From: Actinomycetospora soli
GTDB lineage: Bacteria; Actinomycetota; Actinomycetes; Mycobacteriales; Pseudonocardiaceae
Assembly (NCBI RefSeq): GCF_021026295.1
Contig: NZ_JAJNDA010000008.1
Span: forward strand, 186,001-250,000
Direction: 5' to 3'
DNA length: 64,000 nt
The position numbers and the translations under genes are program-made. Each line of letters starts with the position of its first letter. The first letter of the stretch is position 1. Shown in pieces: positions 1 through 9,010 of this stretch. The notes below the pieces were generated by a model, which had not been told where the DNA came from, searched no databases, and worked only from the letters and a program-made list of their open reading frames with translations.

Positions 1-2
1 CG

Positions 3-722
3 GACATGTCGACCGCGCAGCAGTCGGGCTGCGAGCTCATCTGCCGCTGGCACGGCCTCGCCCTCGGCCCCTCCGGGCGCGCCGGGTGGCGCACGCTGCC
101 CGCCCACGACGACGGGGTGCTGGTCTGGGTCCGGCTCGACGCCGTCGGCGGCGAGGCACCCACCGCCGCGCCGATCCTGCCGGTGCGTCCGCCGCACGCG
201 GACAGCCTCGTCGCCGTCGCGACCATGGTCGGCACCTGCGAGCCCGACGACGTCGTCGCCAACCGCCTCGACCCCTGGCACGGCGCCTGGTTCCACCCGC
301 ACTCGTTCGCCGACCTGCGCGTCGACTCCGCGCCCGGGCGCACCGCGTCCGAGGCGGAGGACCACTTCGACCTGCACGTGGCCTTCCGGCTCACCCGCAA
401 CTGGGGCGTGCCGGTCGAGGCCCGCTTCACCTGCCCCGACCCGCGCACGGTCGTCATGCACATCACCCGCGGCGAGGGGGCGGGCAGCGTCGTCGAGACC
501 CACGCGACCCCGCTCGCCCCGCACCCCGACGGCCGGGCCCGCACGCAGGTGACGGAGGCCGTCGTCGCCCACTCGGAGCGCCCCGGGTTCGTGCACGCGA
601 CGAAGGCGCAGCGCCTCGTCCGTCCGCTCATGGAGTTCGCGGCGAAGCGCCTGTGGGTCGACGACATCGAGTACGCCGAGCGCACCTACGAGGTGCGCCG
701 GCGGCGCCTGCTCGGGTCCTGA
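3..722 (+). CDS. Rieske/DUF5914-type protein, 5' end outside window
   Basis: The frame is open at the window edge, so this is the C-terminal part of a longer gene. Just inside the visible part is CRWHG, which fits the second half (C-x2-H) of a Rieske [2Fe-2S] site; the first C-x-H half would lie upstream. The remaining 220 residues resemble the C-terminal part of actinobacterial DUF5914 proteins, which carry an N-terminal Rieske domain and are often found in carotenoid clusters. The neighbouring CrtT-like methyltransferase fits that context. An alternative is a general ring-hydroxylating oxygenase-like protein. Function is inferred from family and context only. It converges with the next gene across 63 bp. 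Confidence 0.6.
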   Translation, partial: DMSTAQQSGCELICRWHGLALGPSGRAGWRTLPAHDDGVLVWVRLDAVGGEAPTAAPILPVRPPHADSLVAVATMVGTCEPDDVVANRLDPWHGAWFHPHSFADLRVDSAPGRTASEAEDHFDLHVAFRLTRNWGVPVEARFTCPDPRTVVMHITRGEGAGSVVETHATPLAPHPDGRARTQVTEAVVAHSERPGFVHATKAQRLVRPLMEFAAKRLWVDDIEYAERTYEVRRRRLLGS

Positions 723-785
723 GCCTCCGCGGCGGGTGTCAGCGGTGGCACACGGCTGACGTCCGACGTCGGCGGCGCGCCACGC

Positions 786-1508
786 TCAGGCGGGGCGGCG
801 GCCCAGGATGGTGTGCACGATGCCCTTCTGCCAGCCGTCGACCGGCTCGACCCGGACGTCGTCGAGACCCGCGTCGCGCAGCCGCCCGGTGAGCCGGGCG
901 AGGCCGTCGAAGTGCAGCACCGACCGCCAGAGGTAGCGGTAGAGCGATGCGTCGCCGGTGACCCGCCACCCGAGCGGGATGATGATCGCCCAGCACACGG
1001 CGGTCCACGTCGCCCGCGAGCGGGCCGAGTCGGCCACCGAGTACTCGTGCACCGCGAGCGGGGCGCCCGGCGCGAGCAGCCCGTGCAGGTCCTTCACCCC
1101 GGCCGTCACGTCGGGCAGGTTGCGCAGCAGGTACGCCGCGAGGATGCCGTCGAACGGACCCTCGACGCCGTGCGCGGCCAGCTCCTCGGCCCGCGAGTGC
1201 ACGAACCGCACGGTGCTCGGCCACGACTTGGAGCGCGCCTGCGCGAGCATCTCGGCCGACGCGTCGGCGGCGACGATCTCGGCCCGCGGGTAGGTCTCCA
1301 CCAGCGCCTGGGTCGACAGCCCGGTCCCGCACCCGACGTCGAGCAGCCGCAGCCCGGCTCCGTCGTCGGGCAGGGCCAGCCGCCGCGCCGAGAGCCGCAG
1401 GTGGTCGAGGTAGCCCGGGTTGGCGCCGACCAACCGGTCGTAGGAGGTGGCGTCCTGGTCGAACGCCGCCGGCACCTGGGCGGCCTCACGGGCGCGGTCG
1501 AAGGTCAC
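786..1508 (-). CDS. Class I SAM-dependent methyltransferase, CrtT-like
   Basis: The 240-residue protein has the Rossmann SAM-binding motif LDVGCGTG at residues 56-63 and an acidic residue in the AADAS stretch near residue 80, as expected for UbiE/CrtT-type enzymes. It starts with GTG. Small methyltransferases of this type (CrtT) sit beside DUF5914/Rieske genes in Streptomyces carotenoid clusters, so transfer of a methyl group to a carotenoid or quinone is the likely role. The substrate cannot be read from the sequence. A 217-bp divergent intergenic region separates it from the ferric reductase-like gene and should hold promoters for both; I see no clear consensus there. Confidence 0.75.
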   Translation of the reverse strand: MTFDRAREAAQVPAAFDQDATSYDRLVGANPGYLDHLRLSARRLALPDDGAGLRLLDVGCGTGLSTQALVETYPRAEIVAADASAEMLAQARSKSWPSTVRFVHSRAEELAAHGVEGPFDGILAAYLLRNLPDVTAGVKDLHGLLAPGAPLAVHEYSVADSARSRATWTAVCWAIIIPLGWRVTGDASLYRYLWRSVLHFDGLARLTGRLRDAGLDDVRVEPVDGWQKGIVHTILGRRPA

Positions 1509-1725
1509 GGTCGGCCATCCTGCCGTGCGGCCCCGCCGGGGGCATGTCCGGCACCGGTGACCGACCGGCCGCGGGGCCGCTCCGCACGAACCTGAGAGGG
1601 GTATCGACGAACGGCGCAGCGATCATGCCCGTCGTCGCCGGATCCCGGTCGATCGGCGCCGTCGGGCGGGCGGGCCTCTCAGACTCGCGGGTCACGGCGG
1701 GGTCACGGACCTACCTTCTCCGGCC

Positions 1726-3159
1726 GTGCGTAGACGGATGACGACGATCGCGTGGAGCGGCGTGCTCCTCGCGATGACAGCGGTGCCGTTCGTGCTCTCG
1801 GCCTGGCGCGGGCACTCGACCGCGCCGGGGACGATGCTCTCGGTCGGGCTGGGCGTGCTCGGCCTCGGCGCGCTGGTCGTGGTCGTCCTGGTGCCCAGCC
1901 GGATCCGCACGCTGACCCGCGCGTTCGGCGTGGACCGGGTGATGGGCCTGCACCGGTGGCTCGGCGTGCTCGCGCTCGCCGCCGTCGTGCTGCACGCCGT
2001 CGTCGCGCTGTGGAACCACCCCGCGCTCGTCAACCCGCTCACCGCGCGGGACACCGCGAAGGTCGGCTGGGGCTCCCTGGTGTCGCTGCTGCTGGTCGGC
2101 GGGGTCGCGGCGGGCGGACGGCGGCCGGGCGCCCGCTACGAGGTGTGGGCCCGGCTCCACGTCGCCCTCGCCGCGGCCGGGCTCGTCCTCGCCGCCCTGC
2201 ACGTGGTCTGGCTGAACCACCTCGTGGCCGACCCCGTCATGCGGGTCTGTCTCCTGGTCCTCGCCGCCGCGCTGCTGCTCGTCCTCTCCCACCGCTGGGT
2301 GTGGCGCCCGCTGTTCTCCCGCCAGGGCGCCTTCGTCGTCTACGGCGTGCGACGCGAGGGGCCGAGCGTCGCGACCCTCGTGCTCGCGCCCGTCCACCTG
2401 CGTCGGGGCGGGCTGCACTTCGAGCCCGGCCAGTTCGTCTGGCTGCGCCTGCGCCGCGCCGTGGTGGGCACCGAGGAGCACCCGTTCACCATCGCCTCCA
2501 GCGCGAACGTGACCGGCCGGCTCGAGCTGACGGTGCGCGACCAGGGCGACTTCTCGCACCGCGTGGCCGCGCTGCGCCAGGGCGAGAAGGTGTGGCTGGA
2601 CGGCCCGCACGGGTCGTTCACCGCCGTCGAGCACGGCGGGCGGGCCGGGCTCGTCCTCGTCGCCGGCGGGGTCGGCATCACCCCGATGATGAGCATGCTG
2701 CGCACCCTCGCCGAGCGCGGTGACCCCCGCCGCCACCGCCTGGTCCTCGCCGAGCGCGGCTCCGAGCCGCTGTTCGCCGACGAGCTCGCCGTGCTCACCC
2801 GTCGCCTGGACCTGCAGATCACCCGCACCGCGGGTCGCCGGATCGACCTCGCGTTCCTCGCGGAGGTGCTGCCGCCCGCCCCGGAGCGCGACCACCTGGA
2901 CTACTTCGTCTGCGGACCCGCCTCCCTGGCCACCGGCACCCTCGCCGCCCTCGAACAGCTCGCGGTCCCCGCCTCGCGGGTCCACTGCGAGCAGTTCGGG
3001 TGGTCGGGGCCGCTGCCCACCTCCACCACGACCTCCGGGATGGCCGCCCCGGTCGGTCCTGCCCGTCCCGGACGTGGCGCGGATCCGGTCGTCGTCGCGC
3101 CTGAACGAGGGTCGGGCGTACGCCGCTCCCGACGCGGCGGGCGACACGCATCGCTCTGA
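1726..3159 (+). CDS. Ferric reductase-like transmembrane flavoprotein
   Basis: The 477-residue protein has a membrane domain of about six helices (residues 7-190) followed by a ferredoxin-NADP reductase module. Two His pairs spaced 14 apart (H76/H90 and H145/H159) match the bis-His haem ligands of the ferric reductase/NOX family. HPFT at 252-255 is the FAD-binding motif, GGVGITP at 314-320 the NAD(P) loop and CGPAS at 396-400 the C-terminal nicotinamide motif. It probably moves electrons from NAD(P)H across the membrane to an acceptor such as Fe(III). The last 45 residues are a disordered Gly/Arg/Pro tail not typical of the family. The first start is GTG at 1726; an in-frame ATG lies at 1738. 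A ferritin gene follows 62 bp later. Confidence 0.85.
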   Translation: MRRRMTTIAWSGVLLAMTAVPFVLSAWRGHSTAPGTMLSVGLGVLGLGALVVVVLVPSRIRTLTRAFGVDRVMGLHRWLGVLALAAVVLHAVVALWNHPALVNPLTARDTAKVGWGSLVSLLLVGGVAAGGRRPGARYEVWARLHVALAAAGLVLAALHVVWLNHLVADPVMRVCLLVLAAALLLVLSHRWVWRPLFSRQGAFVVYGVRREGPSVATLVLAPVHLRRGGLHFEPGQFVWLRLRRAVVGTEEHPFTIASSANVTGRLELTVRDQGDFSHRVAALRQGEKVWLDGPHGSFTAVEHGGRAGLVLVAGGVGITPMMSMLRTLAERGDPRRHRLVLAERGSEPLFADELAVLTRRLDLQITRTAGRRIDLAFLAEVLPPAPERDHLDYFVCGPASLATGTLAALEQLAVPASRVHCEQFGWSGPLPTSTTTSGMAAPVGPARPGRGADPVVVAPERGSGVRRSRRGGRHASL

Positions 3160-3195
3160 CCGGCAGGACGGCATGGTGGACGCCATAACTCCCGG

Positions 3196-3215
3196 AGGTA
3201 AGGCCGCCCTACACT
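3196..3215 (+). promoter_or_regulatory. Leaderless ferritin promoter with an IdeR-like box
   Basis: TACACT at 3210-3215 is a good -10 element and ends only 6 nt before the ferritin ATG; no Shine-Dalgarno sequence is present, so the transcript is probably leaderless. AGGTAAGGC followed by CGCCCT at 3196-3210 matches 11 of 15 central positions of the IdeR/DtxR iron box (AGGTTAGGCTAACCT). The overlap with the -10 would suit iron-dependent regulation of iron storage. The box match is by eye. Confidence 0.45.
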
Positions 3216-3221
3216 CGCCGG

Positions 3222-3782
3222 ATGGAAGAGCCGTCCTCCTCGAGGTTCCACGACCTCCTGCGCGACCAGATCCGCCACGAGTTCACGGCGTCGCAGCAGT
3301 ACACCGCGGTCGCGGTCTACTGCGACGACGAGGACCTCCCGCAGCTGGCGGCGCACTTCTACGCGCAGGCGCTGGAGGAGCGCAACCACGCCATGGGCAT
3401 GGTGCAGTACCTGCTCGACAACGACGTCCACGTCCGGATCCCGGGCATCGACGAGGTGCGCAACGACTTCAAGTCCGTCGAGGACGTCGTGGAGCTCGTG
3501 CTGGAGCAGGAGCGGCGGGTCACCGACCAGATCACGCTGCTCGCCCGCACCGCCCGCGACCAGGGCGACTACCTCGGCGAGCAGTTCATGCAGTGGTACC
3601 TCAAGGAGCAGGTCGAGGAGGTCGCCTCCATGACGACGCTCCTGCGCATCGTGCGCCGCGCCGGCGAGAACCTCTTCCACGTCGAGGACTTCGTCGCCCG
3701 CGAGATGCCGTCGGACGCGGGCACCGACCCCACCGCGCCGCCCTCGGCCGGCGGGATCGCCACCCTCGGCGGGGGCGCCTGA
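3222..3782 (+). CDS. bfrB: Ferritin, BfrB type
   Basis: This 186-residue four-helix ferritin closely resembles mycobacterial BfrB by memory, including the shared HEFTASQQY-like helix A and EERNHAM helix B segments. The ferroxidase ligands are all visible: E20, Y27, E53, H56, E97, Q130 and E133. It oxidises Fe(II) and stores Fe(III) in a 24-mer cytosolic shell. Like BfrB it lacks an obvious haem-ligating Met position. The C-terminal 20 residues are a flexible Pro/Ala/Gly tail. It lies downstream of a ferric reductase-like gene, consistent with iron loading or release. Confidence 0.93.
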   Translation: MEEPSSSRFHDLLRDQIRHEFTASQQYTAVAVYCDDEDLPQLAAHFYAQALEERNHAMGMVQYLLDNDVHVRIPGIDEVRNDFKSVEDVVELVLEQERRVTDQITLLARTARDQGDYLGEQFMQWYLKEQVEEVASMTTLLRIVRRAGENLFHVEDFVAREMPSDAGTDPTAPPSAGGIATLGGGA

Positions 3783-3799
3783 CCCGCGCCGGTCGACCC

Positions 3800-4735
3800 T
3801 CAGCCCGCGTCGACGGTCGCGCGCGGCACCACGTAGCTGCGGCCGGAGGCGCGCAGCACCGGCGCGAGCAGCTCGGTGAGGTGCGCCGTGACCCGGATCG
3901 TCAGCCAGGCGACCACCGCGGCGACGACGTCGCTCCAGAAGTGCAGGACGACGCCGTCGGCCAACGCCTGCGTGCTGTCGGCGAAGCCCTGCACCACCGT
4001 CACGAGCCCGAGCACCACGCCGACCACCCAGGCCGCCCACCAGGCGAGGACCGGCCGCGACGGGAACGGCCGGACGTCGGCGGGGCGGCCCGACGCGGCG
4101 TGCTCGATCTCCGCGAGGGTCGCCCCCGGCACCGTCAGCGTGAGCGGCGGCAGGACGCACCCGACGAGCAGCATGCGGGCGGAACGCCAGGGCCGCGTGC
4201 CCGACGCCTCCGCCGCGATCTCCCGGGCCCGCAGCAGCCAGCGGAGGAACACGACGCCGGTGGCCAGCGCGGCCGCCGGTGCGAGCAGACCGAACAGTCC
4301 GACGATCGCGTCGGACCAGCCGAGCAGCACGCCGGACAGGGCCCGGTCCCGGCTCACGAGCAGCAGGACGTAGCGGAGGGCCTCGCCGAGGGCCGCGACG
4401 CCGCAGAGCAGGGCGGTGGTGACGGCGAGCCGGCGCAGCAGGTCCGCGGTGGCGCGCAGCGCGTCGTCCGGCGCGGGCGGGGGCGGCGGGGCGAGGGGGC
4501 CGTCCGGGTCGCCGGGCTCGGGCCGGGCCGCCCACGGCCAGAGGCTCCACCGCGGGATCGACCGGTAGCGGGGCGGGCCGGCGTAGGGCGCCCGCCGCGG
4601 GGCCGACGTGCGGGGCCGGGTGGCCTCGGGGGTCGTCGCGACCCACCGGACCCCGCCGAGGACGCGGCCGCAGTGCACGCAGAACCGCCCGGACCCGCCG
4701 GGGGGCTGCTCGCGGCCGCACCGCGGACAGGTCAC
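3800..4735 (-). CDS. Zinc-ribbon membrane protein, DUF4328-like
   Basis: The 311-residue protein opens with a zinc ribbon (C3, C6, C18, C21), has a Pro/Arg-rich linker to about residue 90, then roughly five to six hydrophobic segments ending near residue 300. This layout is that of actinobacterial DUF4328 proteins. The start is GTG. The stop of the upstream rhodanese gene lies 4 nt before this start, so the two are probably cotranscribed. It converges on the ferritin gene with a 17-bp gap that leaves no room for a long terminator. Function is unknown. Confidence 0.65.
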   Translation of the reverse strand: MTCPRCGREQPPGGSGRFCVHCGRVLGGVRWVATTPEATRPRTSAPRRAPYAGPPRYRSIPRWSLWPWAARPEPGDPDGPLAPPPPPAPDDALRATADLLRRLAVTTALLCGVAALGEALRYVLLLVSRDRALSGVLLGWSDAIVGLFGLLAPAAALATGVVFLRWLLRAREIAAEASGTRPWRSARMLLVGCVLPPLTLTVPGATLAEIEHAASGRPADVRPFPSRPVLAWWAAWVVGVVLGLVTVVQGFADSTQALADGVVLHFWSDVVAAVVAWLTIRVTAHLTELLAPVLRASGRSYVVPRATVDAG

Positions 4736-4739
4736 GGGC

Positions 4740-5060
4740 TCAGACCACCTGGGCGGGGCCGGGCCCGTCGGCGACCACCGGACGCCCGGCGGCCTCCCAC
4801 GCGAGCATCCCGCCGGTCACGTTGACCGCCTCCCGCCCCTGCCCGCGCAGGTAGGCCGTGACCTGGGCCGACCGGCCGCCGACGCGGCAGACCACCGCGA
4901 GCGGGCCGTCGGGCACCTGGTCGAGCCGCTCCAGGAAGGCCGACATCGGGACGTGCACCGCCTCCGGCGCGTGGCCGGCGGCCCACTCGTCGTCCTCGCG
5001 GACGTCGAGCAGCGTGGCGCCCGCGGGCACCTCGGACACCGTCACGGCCGGGACGTTCAT
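4740..5060 (-). CDS. Single-domain rhodanese
   Basis: This is a 106-residue rhodanese-like domain with the active-site loop CRVGGRS (Cys near residue 58) and the conserved LLDVRE strand and AGHAPEAVHVP segment. Such proteins carry persulfide sulfur or take part in cyanide or sulfide detoxification. I use the ATG at 5060 because GGAG lies just upstream of it. The reading frame stays open to 5093, but that longer start would sit inside the Family A palindrome. The gene is probably transcribed together with the DUF4328-like gene. Confidence 0.85.
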   Translation of the reverse strand: MNVPAVTVSEVPAGATLLDVREDDEWAAGHAPEAVHVPMSAFLERLDQVPDGPLAVVCRVGGRSAQVTAYLRGQGREAVNVTGGMLAWEAAGRPVVADGPGPAQVV

Positions 5061-5080
5061 GGTCTCCATTGTGCGCTCCG

Positions 5081-5130
5081 CGCCTGTGAGCACTTTCGGC
5101 GGCCATAGCCGCCGAAAGTGCTCACAGGCG
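5081..5130 (-). terminator. Family A hairpin, copy 1 (perfect 23-bp stem)
   Basis: Positions 5081-5103 and 5108-5130 are exact reverse complements with a CATA loop. The 40-nt core at 5086-5125 is bounded by GTGAGCAC and GTGCTCAC. Read on the minus strand it begins 11 nt after the TAG stop of the symporter gene. There is no U-run. It probably ends the symporter transcript. The same module occurs at 13355 and 23997. Confidence 0.8.
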
Positions 5131-5136
5131 AAGCAC

Positions 5137-6786
5137 CTAGTGCGAGACGGCCGTGTTCGACGAGCCCGCCCCGGTCATGGAGCGGACCTCCATCTCGGCG
5201 GCCTTGCGGTCGTGCTCCGCCTGGTCGGCCGCGGTGCCCTTGTTCGCGCCGACGTAGGTGCCGACGACACCCAGCAGGAACGAGAGCGGGATCGACACGA
5301 TGCCGGGGTTGGACAGCGGGAACAGCGCGAAGTCCGCCCCCTCCCCGAAGATCGAGGTCGCCGACCCGGACACCACCGGCGAGAAGATGATCAGCACGAC
5401 GCAGGACACGAGCCCGCCGTAGATCGAGAACATCGCCCCGGTCGTGTTGAACTTCTTCCAGAACAGCGAGTAGAGCAGCGTCGGCAGGTTCGCCGAGGCG
5501 GCCACCGCGAACGCGAGCGCGACGAGGAACGCCACGTTCTGCCCGTTGGCGAGGATGCCGCCGATCACCGCCACGAACCCGACGACGAGGGCGGTCCGCC
5601 GCGCGACCCGGACCTCGGAGCCCGGTTCCGGCTTGCCCTCCTTGATCACCGACGCGTACACGTCGTGCGCGAACGAGGCCGCCGAGGTGATCGTCAGGCC
5701 GGCGACCACCGCGAGGATCGTCGCGAACGCGATCGCCGAGACGACCCCCAGCAGGATCGTGCCGCCGAGCTCGAAGGCCAGCAGCGGGGCCGCGTCGTTG
5801 ACGTTCTTCGACGACAGCAGGTTGGCCGGCACGATCGCCGCGGCGCCGTACCCGATCACCAGGGTGAACAGGTAGAAGATGCCGATGATCCAGATGGCCC
5901 AGTTCACCGAGCGGCGGGCCTCCTTGGCCGTGGGCACGGTGTAGAAGCGCATCAGCACGTGCGGCAGACCCGCGGTGCCGAGGACGAGCGCCACCGCGAG
6001 CGACAGGAAGTCGATCCGGCTGGTGATCGTCTTGCCGTACTGGTTGCCGGCGTTGAGCAGGTTCGTCGGGGAGCCCTCGTTCGCGGCGCCGAGCAGCGCG
6101 GAGAGGTTGAAGCCGTAGAGGCCCAGCACCCAGACCGTCATCACCGCGGCGCCGATGACCAGCAGCGTCGCCTTGATGATCTGCACCCACGTGGTGCCGC
6201 GCATGCCGCCGTAGAGGACGTACACGATCATGACGAGGCCGACGAGGGCGATGACGATCGACTGGCCGTCGAAGATCGTGCCCGGCGTGTTCGGGATGCC
6301 GAGCAGCAGCGAGATGAGGCCGCCGGCGCCCGCCATCTGCGCGAGCAGGTAGAAGAACGAGACCACCAGGGTCGACACGGCGGCCGCGGCCCGCACCGGA
6401 CGCTGCTTCATCCGGAACGCGAGGACGTCGCCGAGGGTGAAGCGGCCGACGTTGCGCAGGAGCTCGGCGACCAGCAGCAGCGCGGTGAGCCACGCGACGA
6501 GGAAGCCGATCGAGTACAGGAAGCCGTCGTAGCCGTTCACCGCGATCGCGCCCGCGATCCCGAGGAACGAGGCCGCGGAGAGGTAGTCGCCGGAGATCGC
6601 GAAGCCGTTCTGCGGGCCGGTGAAGGAACTCCCGGCCGCGTAGTAGTCCGAGGCCGTCGTCGCCGACCGGCTCACCCGGTAGACGATGAAGAGGGTGACG
6701 ACGACGAACGCCAGGAAGATCCCGATGTTCAGGTACGGGTTGCCGAGCTGGGAGGCCCCGCCCTGGGCGAGCAGTCCGGTCGTCAC
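5137..6786 (-). CDS. actP: Sodium/acetate-type solute symporter (SSS family)
   Basis: The 549-residue membrane protein belongs to the sodium:solute symporter family, with about 13 hydrophobic helices. The N-terminal YYAAGSSFTGPQNGFAISGD stretch and the following LSAASFLGIAG segment are hallmarks of ActP/MctC-type cation-acetate symporters. GTG at 6786 overlaps the stop of the upstream DUF485 gene (GTGA), which fixes the start; the frame stays open further upstream but only inside that gene. It likely imports acetate or other short monocarboxylates with Na+. The pair is followed by a perfect hairpin at 5081-5130. Confidence 0.88.
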   Translation of the reverse strand: MTTGLLAQGGASQLGNPYLNIGIFLAFVVVTLFIVYRVSRSATTASDYYAAGSSFTGPQNGFAISGDYLSAASFLGIAGAIAVNGYDGFLYSIGFLVAWLTALLLVAELLRNVGRFTLGDVLAFRMKQRPVRAAAAVSTLVVSFFYLLAQMAGAGGLISLLLGIPNTPGTIFDGQSIVIALVGLVMIVYVLYGGMRGTTWVQIIKATLLVIGAAVMTVWVLGLYGFNLSALLGAANEGSPTNLLNAGNQYGKTITSRIDFLSLAVALVLGTAGLPHVLMRFYTVPTAKEARRSVNWAIWIIGIFYLFTLVIGYGAAAIVPANLLSSKNVNDAAPLLAFELGGTILLGVVSAIAFATILAVVAGLTITSAASFAHDVYASVIKEGKPEPGSEVRVARRTALVVGFVAVIGGILANGQNVAFLVALAFAVAASANLPTLLYSLFWKKFNTTGAMFSIYGGLVSCVVLIIFSPVVSGSATSIFGEGADFALFPLSNPGIVSIPLSFLLGVVGTYVGANKGTAADQAEHDRKAAEMEVRSMTGAGSSNTAVSH

Positions 6787-7139
6787 AGCTTCCCCTCCAC
6801 CGTCTCGCGCAGCGCCTCGGCCTGCGGGTCGATGTTCTTCTCGGCGAACTTCGCGTACGCCACGGCGATCACGAAGGTGGACACGAACTGCAGGAGGCCG
6901 AGCAGGAGGCCGACCGTGAAGTTGCTCCCGCCCAGGCGGGTGTTCACGACGCCGGGCGCGAAGTCGGCCAGCAGCACGTACACCAGGAACCAGGCCAGGA
7001 ACAGGCCGCTCATCAGGAAGATGTAGCGACGCCACCGGTTGCGGAGCGCCTTGAACTCCGGGCTCCGCTGCATCTCTTCGTAGGGGGTGGGAGCACCGAG
7101 CGGGTCGGAACCCCTCGAGCTCTCCTCGGTCGCGCTCAT
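6783..7139 (-). CDS. DUF485 membrane partner of the symporter
   Basis: A 118-residue DUF485 protein with a short polar N-terminus and two hydrophobic helices at about residues 40-62 and 75-100. DUF485 genes are regularly found directly upstream of actP (YjcH in E. coli), and here the stop overlaps the actP start by 4 nt. I use ATG 7139, preceded by AAGGG; a GTG at 7148 is in frame. The 146 bp upstream to the next symporter gene carries the promoter region; I see no convincing -10/-35 pair. Confidence 0.85.
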   Translation of the reverse strand: MSATEESSRGSDPLGAPTPYEEMQRSPEFKALRNRWRRYIFLMSGLFLAWFLVYVLLADFAPGVVNTRLGGSNFTVGLLLGLLQFVSTFVIAVAYAKFAEKNIDPQAEALRETVEGKL

Positions 7140-7285
7140 GCGTGTCACCCTTCGGGCAGTCGGTCCGCCGCGTGCCGGAATTCCAACGGACGAACCCTAG
7201 TGGGCGTCACTCCGGCGCAGGTGGTCCTTTCGTGTGGCGAAAGGCGTTACGTACTGTATGCCGCGTGTGAAGCGAGTGGGTGATC

Positions 7286-9004
7286 TTAGCGACCCACACG
7301 CATCTCGCCGAGCCCGAGGCGCTCAGGAGCGTGCAGGCGCAACAGCGTCCGGCCCACCTGGGCCGGGATCCGGGAGGCCGTGGCGCGGCTGACCGCCACC
7401 ATCGTGATCGCCGCGGCGGGCACCGACACGGCGGCCGGCTGCGCGAGCAGGATGCCGACGACCCCGTCGAGCCGGACGCCGGCCAGGGTGGTGATCGCGG
7501 CCGCCAGCGAGAGCGTGCCGCCCACCGCGATGCCGGCGATGGCACCGCGGTCGGTGAGGCCGCGCCACCAGATGCCGAGCAGCAGCAGCGGCGCGAAGGT
7601 CGAGGCGGCCACGGCGAGCGCGAGGGTCACCGCGTGGGCGAACTCGAGCCGGGCGAACACGAGCGCGCCGACGATGGGGACCACCCCCGCGACGTGCGCG
7701 GCGATCCGGAAGTCGCCGAGACGGCCGGGCAGGACGTCGCTGGAGAGCACGCCGGCCACCGAGAGCAGCAGCCCCGCCGACACCGACAGCAGGGTCGCCG
7801 CGATCCCGGCCGCGACGAGTCCGCCGATCGCGGCGCCGATCCACCCGCCGACGGTGAGCGAGGGCAGCAGCAGCACCACGGCGTCGCCCTCGCCCGCGGT
7901 GAGCAGTTGGGGTGCGACGGAGCGGGAGAGCGCGCCCAGCACGATCGGCACGATGCTGAAGAAGCCGAGCAGGCCGATCACCAGCACCGTCGTGCGCCGG
8001 GCCGCCCGTCCGTCGGGGTTGGTGTAGTAGCGGACCAGCACGTGCGGCAGACCCGCCGTCCCGAGACAGGTCGCGAGCAGCAGCGAGTACACCCAGAGCG
8101 GATCGCGCTGACCGTCGCCGAACGGGGTGTCCCAGGCCCGGTTGTCGGTGACCGCCTCGCCGACCACCGGCATGCGGGCCCCGGCGGGGAACACCAGCGT
8201 CGTGTCGCGCGGGATCTCCTGCGTCCCGGGCCCCCAGGTGACCGTCGTCGGGTCGCCGCCGTCGGGCTGCACCTCGACGGTCACCGGCTCGACCACGGTG
8301 AGCTCGACCGCGTCGTGGATCTCGACCGTGGTCGGGCGGTCGAAGGCGACCACCCCGCCCCGGTCGGGTGCCGCGGTGAGACCCGTCCCGAGGAACCAGG
8401 CGACGAGCACGATCGCCGGGACGACCAGCGCCACGCCCTTGAGCCAGAAGCCGAACGCCTGCACGAGCGTCATCGAGCGCATGCCGCCGAAGGTGACCGC
8501 CGCCGTGACCACGAGGCCGACCGCGAGCACGCCCACCCAGCCGGGCGCCCCGGTGACGACCATCAGCACGAGCCCGGCGGCCTGCAGCTGCGGGACCAGG
8601 TAGAGCCAGCCGATCACGACCACGACGAGCGTGGTCAGGCTGCGCAGCGTCGTGGAGTCGAGCCGGGTCTCGGCGAAGTCGGGCACCGTGTACGCCCCGG
8701 AGCGGCGCAGCGGGGCGGCGACGAAGAGCAGGAGCACGCCGAACCCGGCGACGAAGCCGACCGGGTACCAGAGGCCGTCGACGCCGTGCGAGAGCACGAT
8801 CCCGGCGATGCCGAGGAACGAGGCGACCGAGAGCGACTGCCCGGCGATCGCGGCGGCGTTCGCGCGGCTGCGCACCGTCCGCGACGCCGCGAGGAAGTCG
8901 TCGGTGGAGCGGGTGACGCGGACCCCGAGCGACCCGATCGCGATGACCGCGACCGCGGCGAGCCCGAACAGGACGACGGCGACGACGGAGTCCGACCCGG
9001 ACAT
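7286..9004 (-). CDS. Second sodium:solute symporter (ActP-like paralogue)
   Basis: The 572-residue SSS-family protein keeps the LSVASFLGIAG motif seen in the first symporter and the GTAGLPHVLVRYYT segment, and has about 13 membrane helices. An extra extracytoplasmic loop of some 70 residues (roughly residues 225-300) separates the central helices and is longer than in ActP. Substrate is probably a monocarboxylate, but the divergence from the first copy suggests a different preference. It lies 6 nt downstream of its DUF485-like partner and in the same transcription unit as a LytTR regulator. Confidence 0.83.
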   Translation of the reverse strand: MSGSDSVVAVVLFGLAAVAVIAIGSLGVRVTRSTDDFLAASRTVRSRANAAAIAGQSLSVASFLGIAGIVLSHGVDGLWYPVGFVAGFGVLLLFVAAPLRRSGAYTVPDFAETRLDSTTLRSLTTLVVVVIGWLYLVPQLQAAGLVLMVVTGAPGWVGVLAVGLVVTAAVTFGGMRSMTLVQAFGFWLKGVALVVPAIVLVAWFLGTGLTAAPDRGGVVAFDRPTTVEIHDAVELTVVEPVTVEVQPDGGDPTTVTWGPGTQEIPRDTTLVFPAGARMPVVGEAVTDNRAWDTPFGDGQRDPLWVYSLLLATCLGTAGLPHVLVRYYTNPDGRAARRTTVLVIGLLGFFSIVPIVLGALSRSVAPQLLTAGEGDAVVLLLPSLTVGGWIGAAIGGLVAAGIAATLLSVSAGLLLSVAGVLSSDVLPGRLGDFRIAAHVAGVVPIVGALVFARLEFAHAVTLALAVAASTFAPLLLLGIWWRGLTDRGAIAGIAVGGTLSLAAAITTLAGVRLDGVVGILLAQPAAVSVPAAAITMVAVSRATASRIPAQVGRTLLRLHAPERLGLGEMRVGR

Positions 9005-9010
9005 GCTGGC

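Noticed and set aside
4740..5093. Longer rhodanese start at 5093
   Set aside because: The extra codons lie within the Family A palindrome and lack a ribosome-binding site; GGAG precedes the ATG at 5060.
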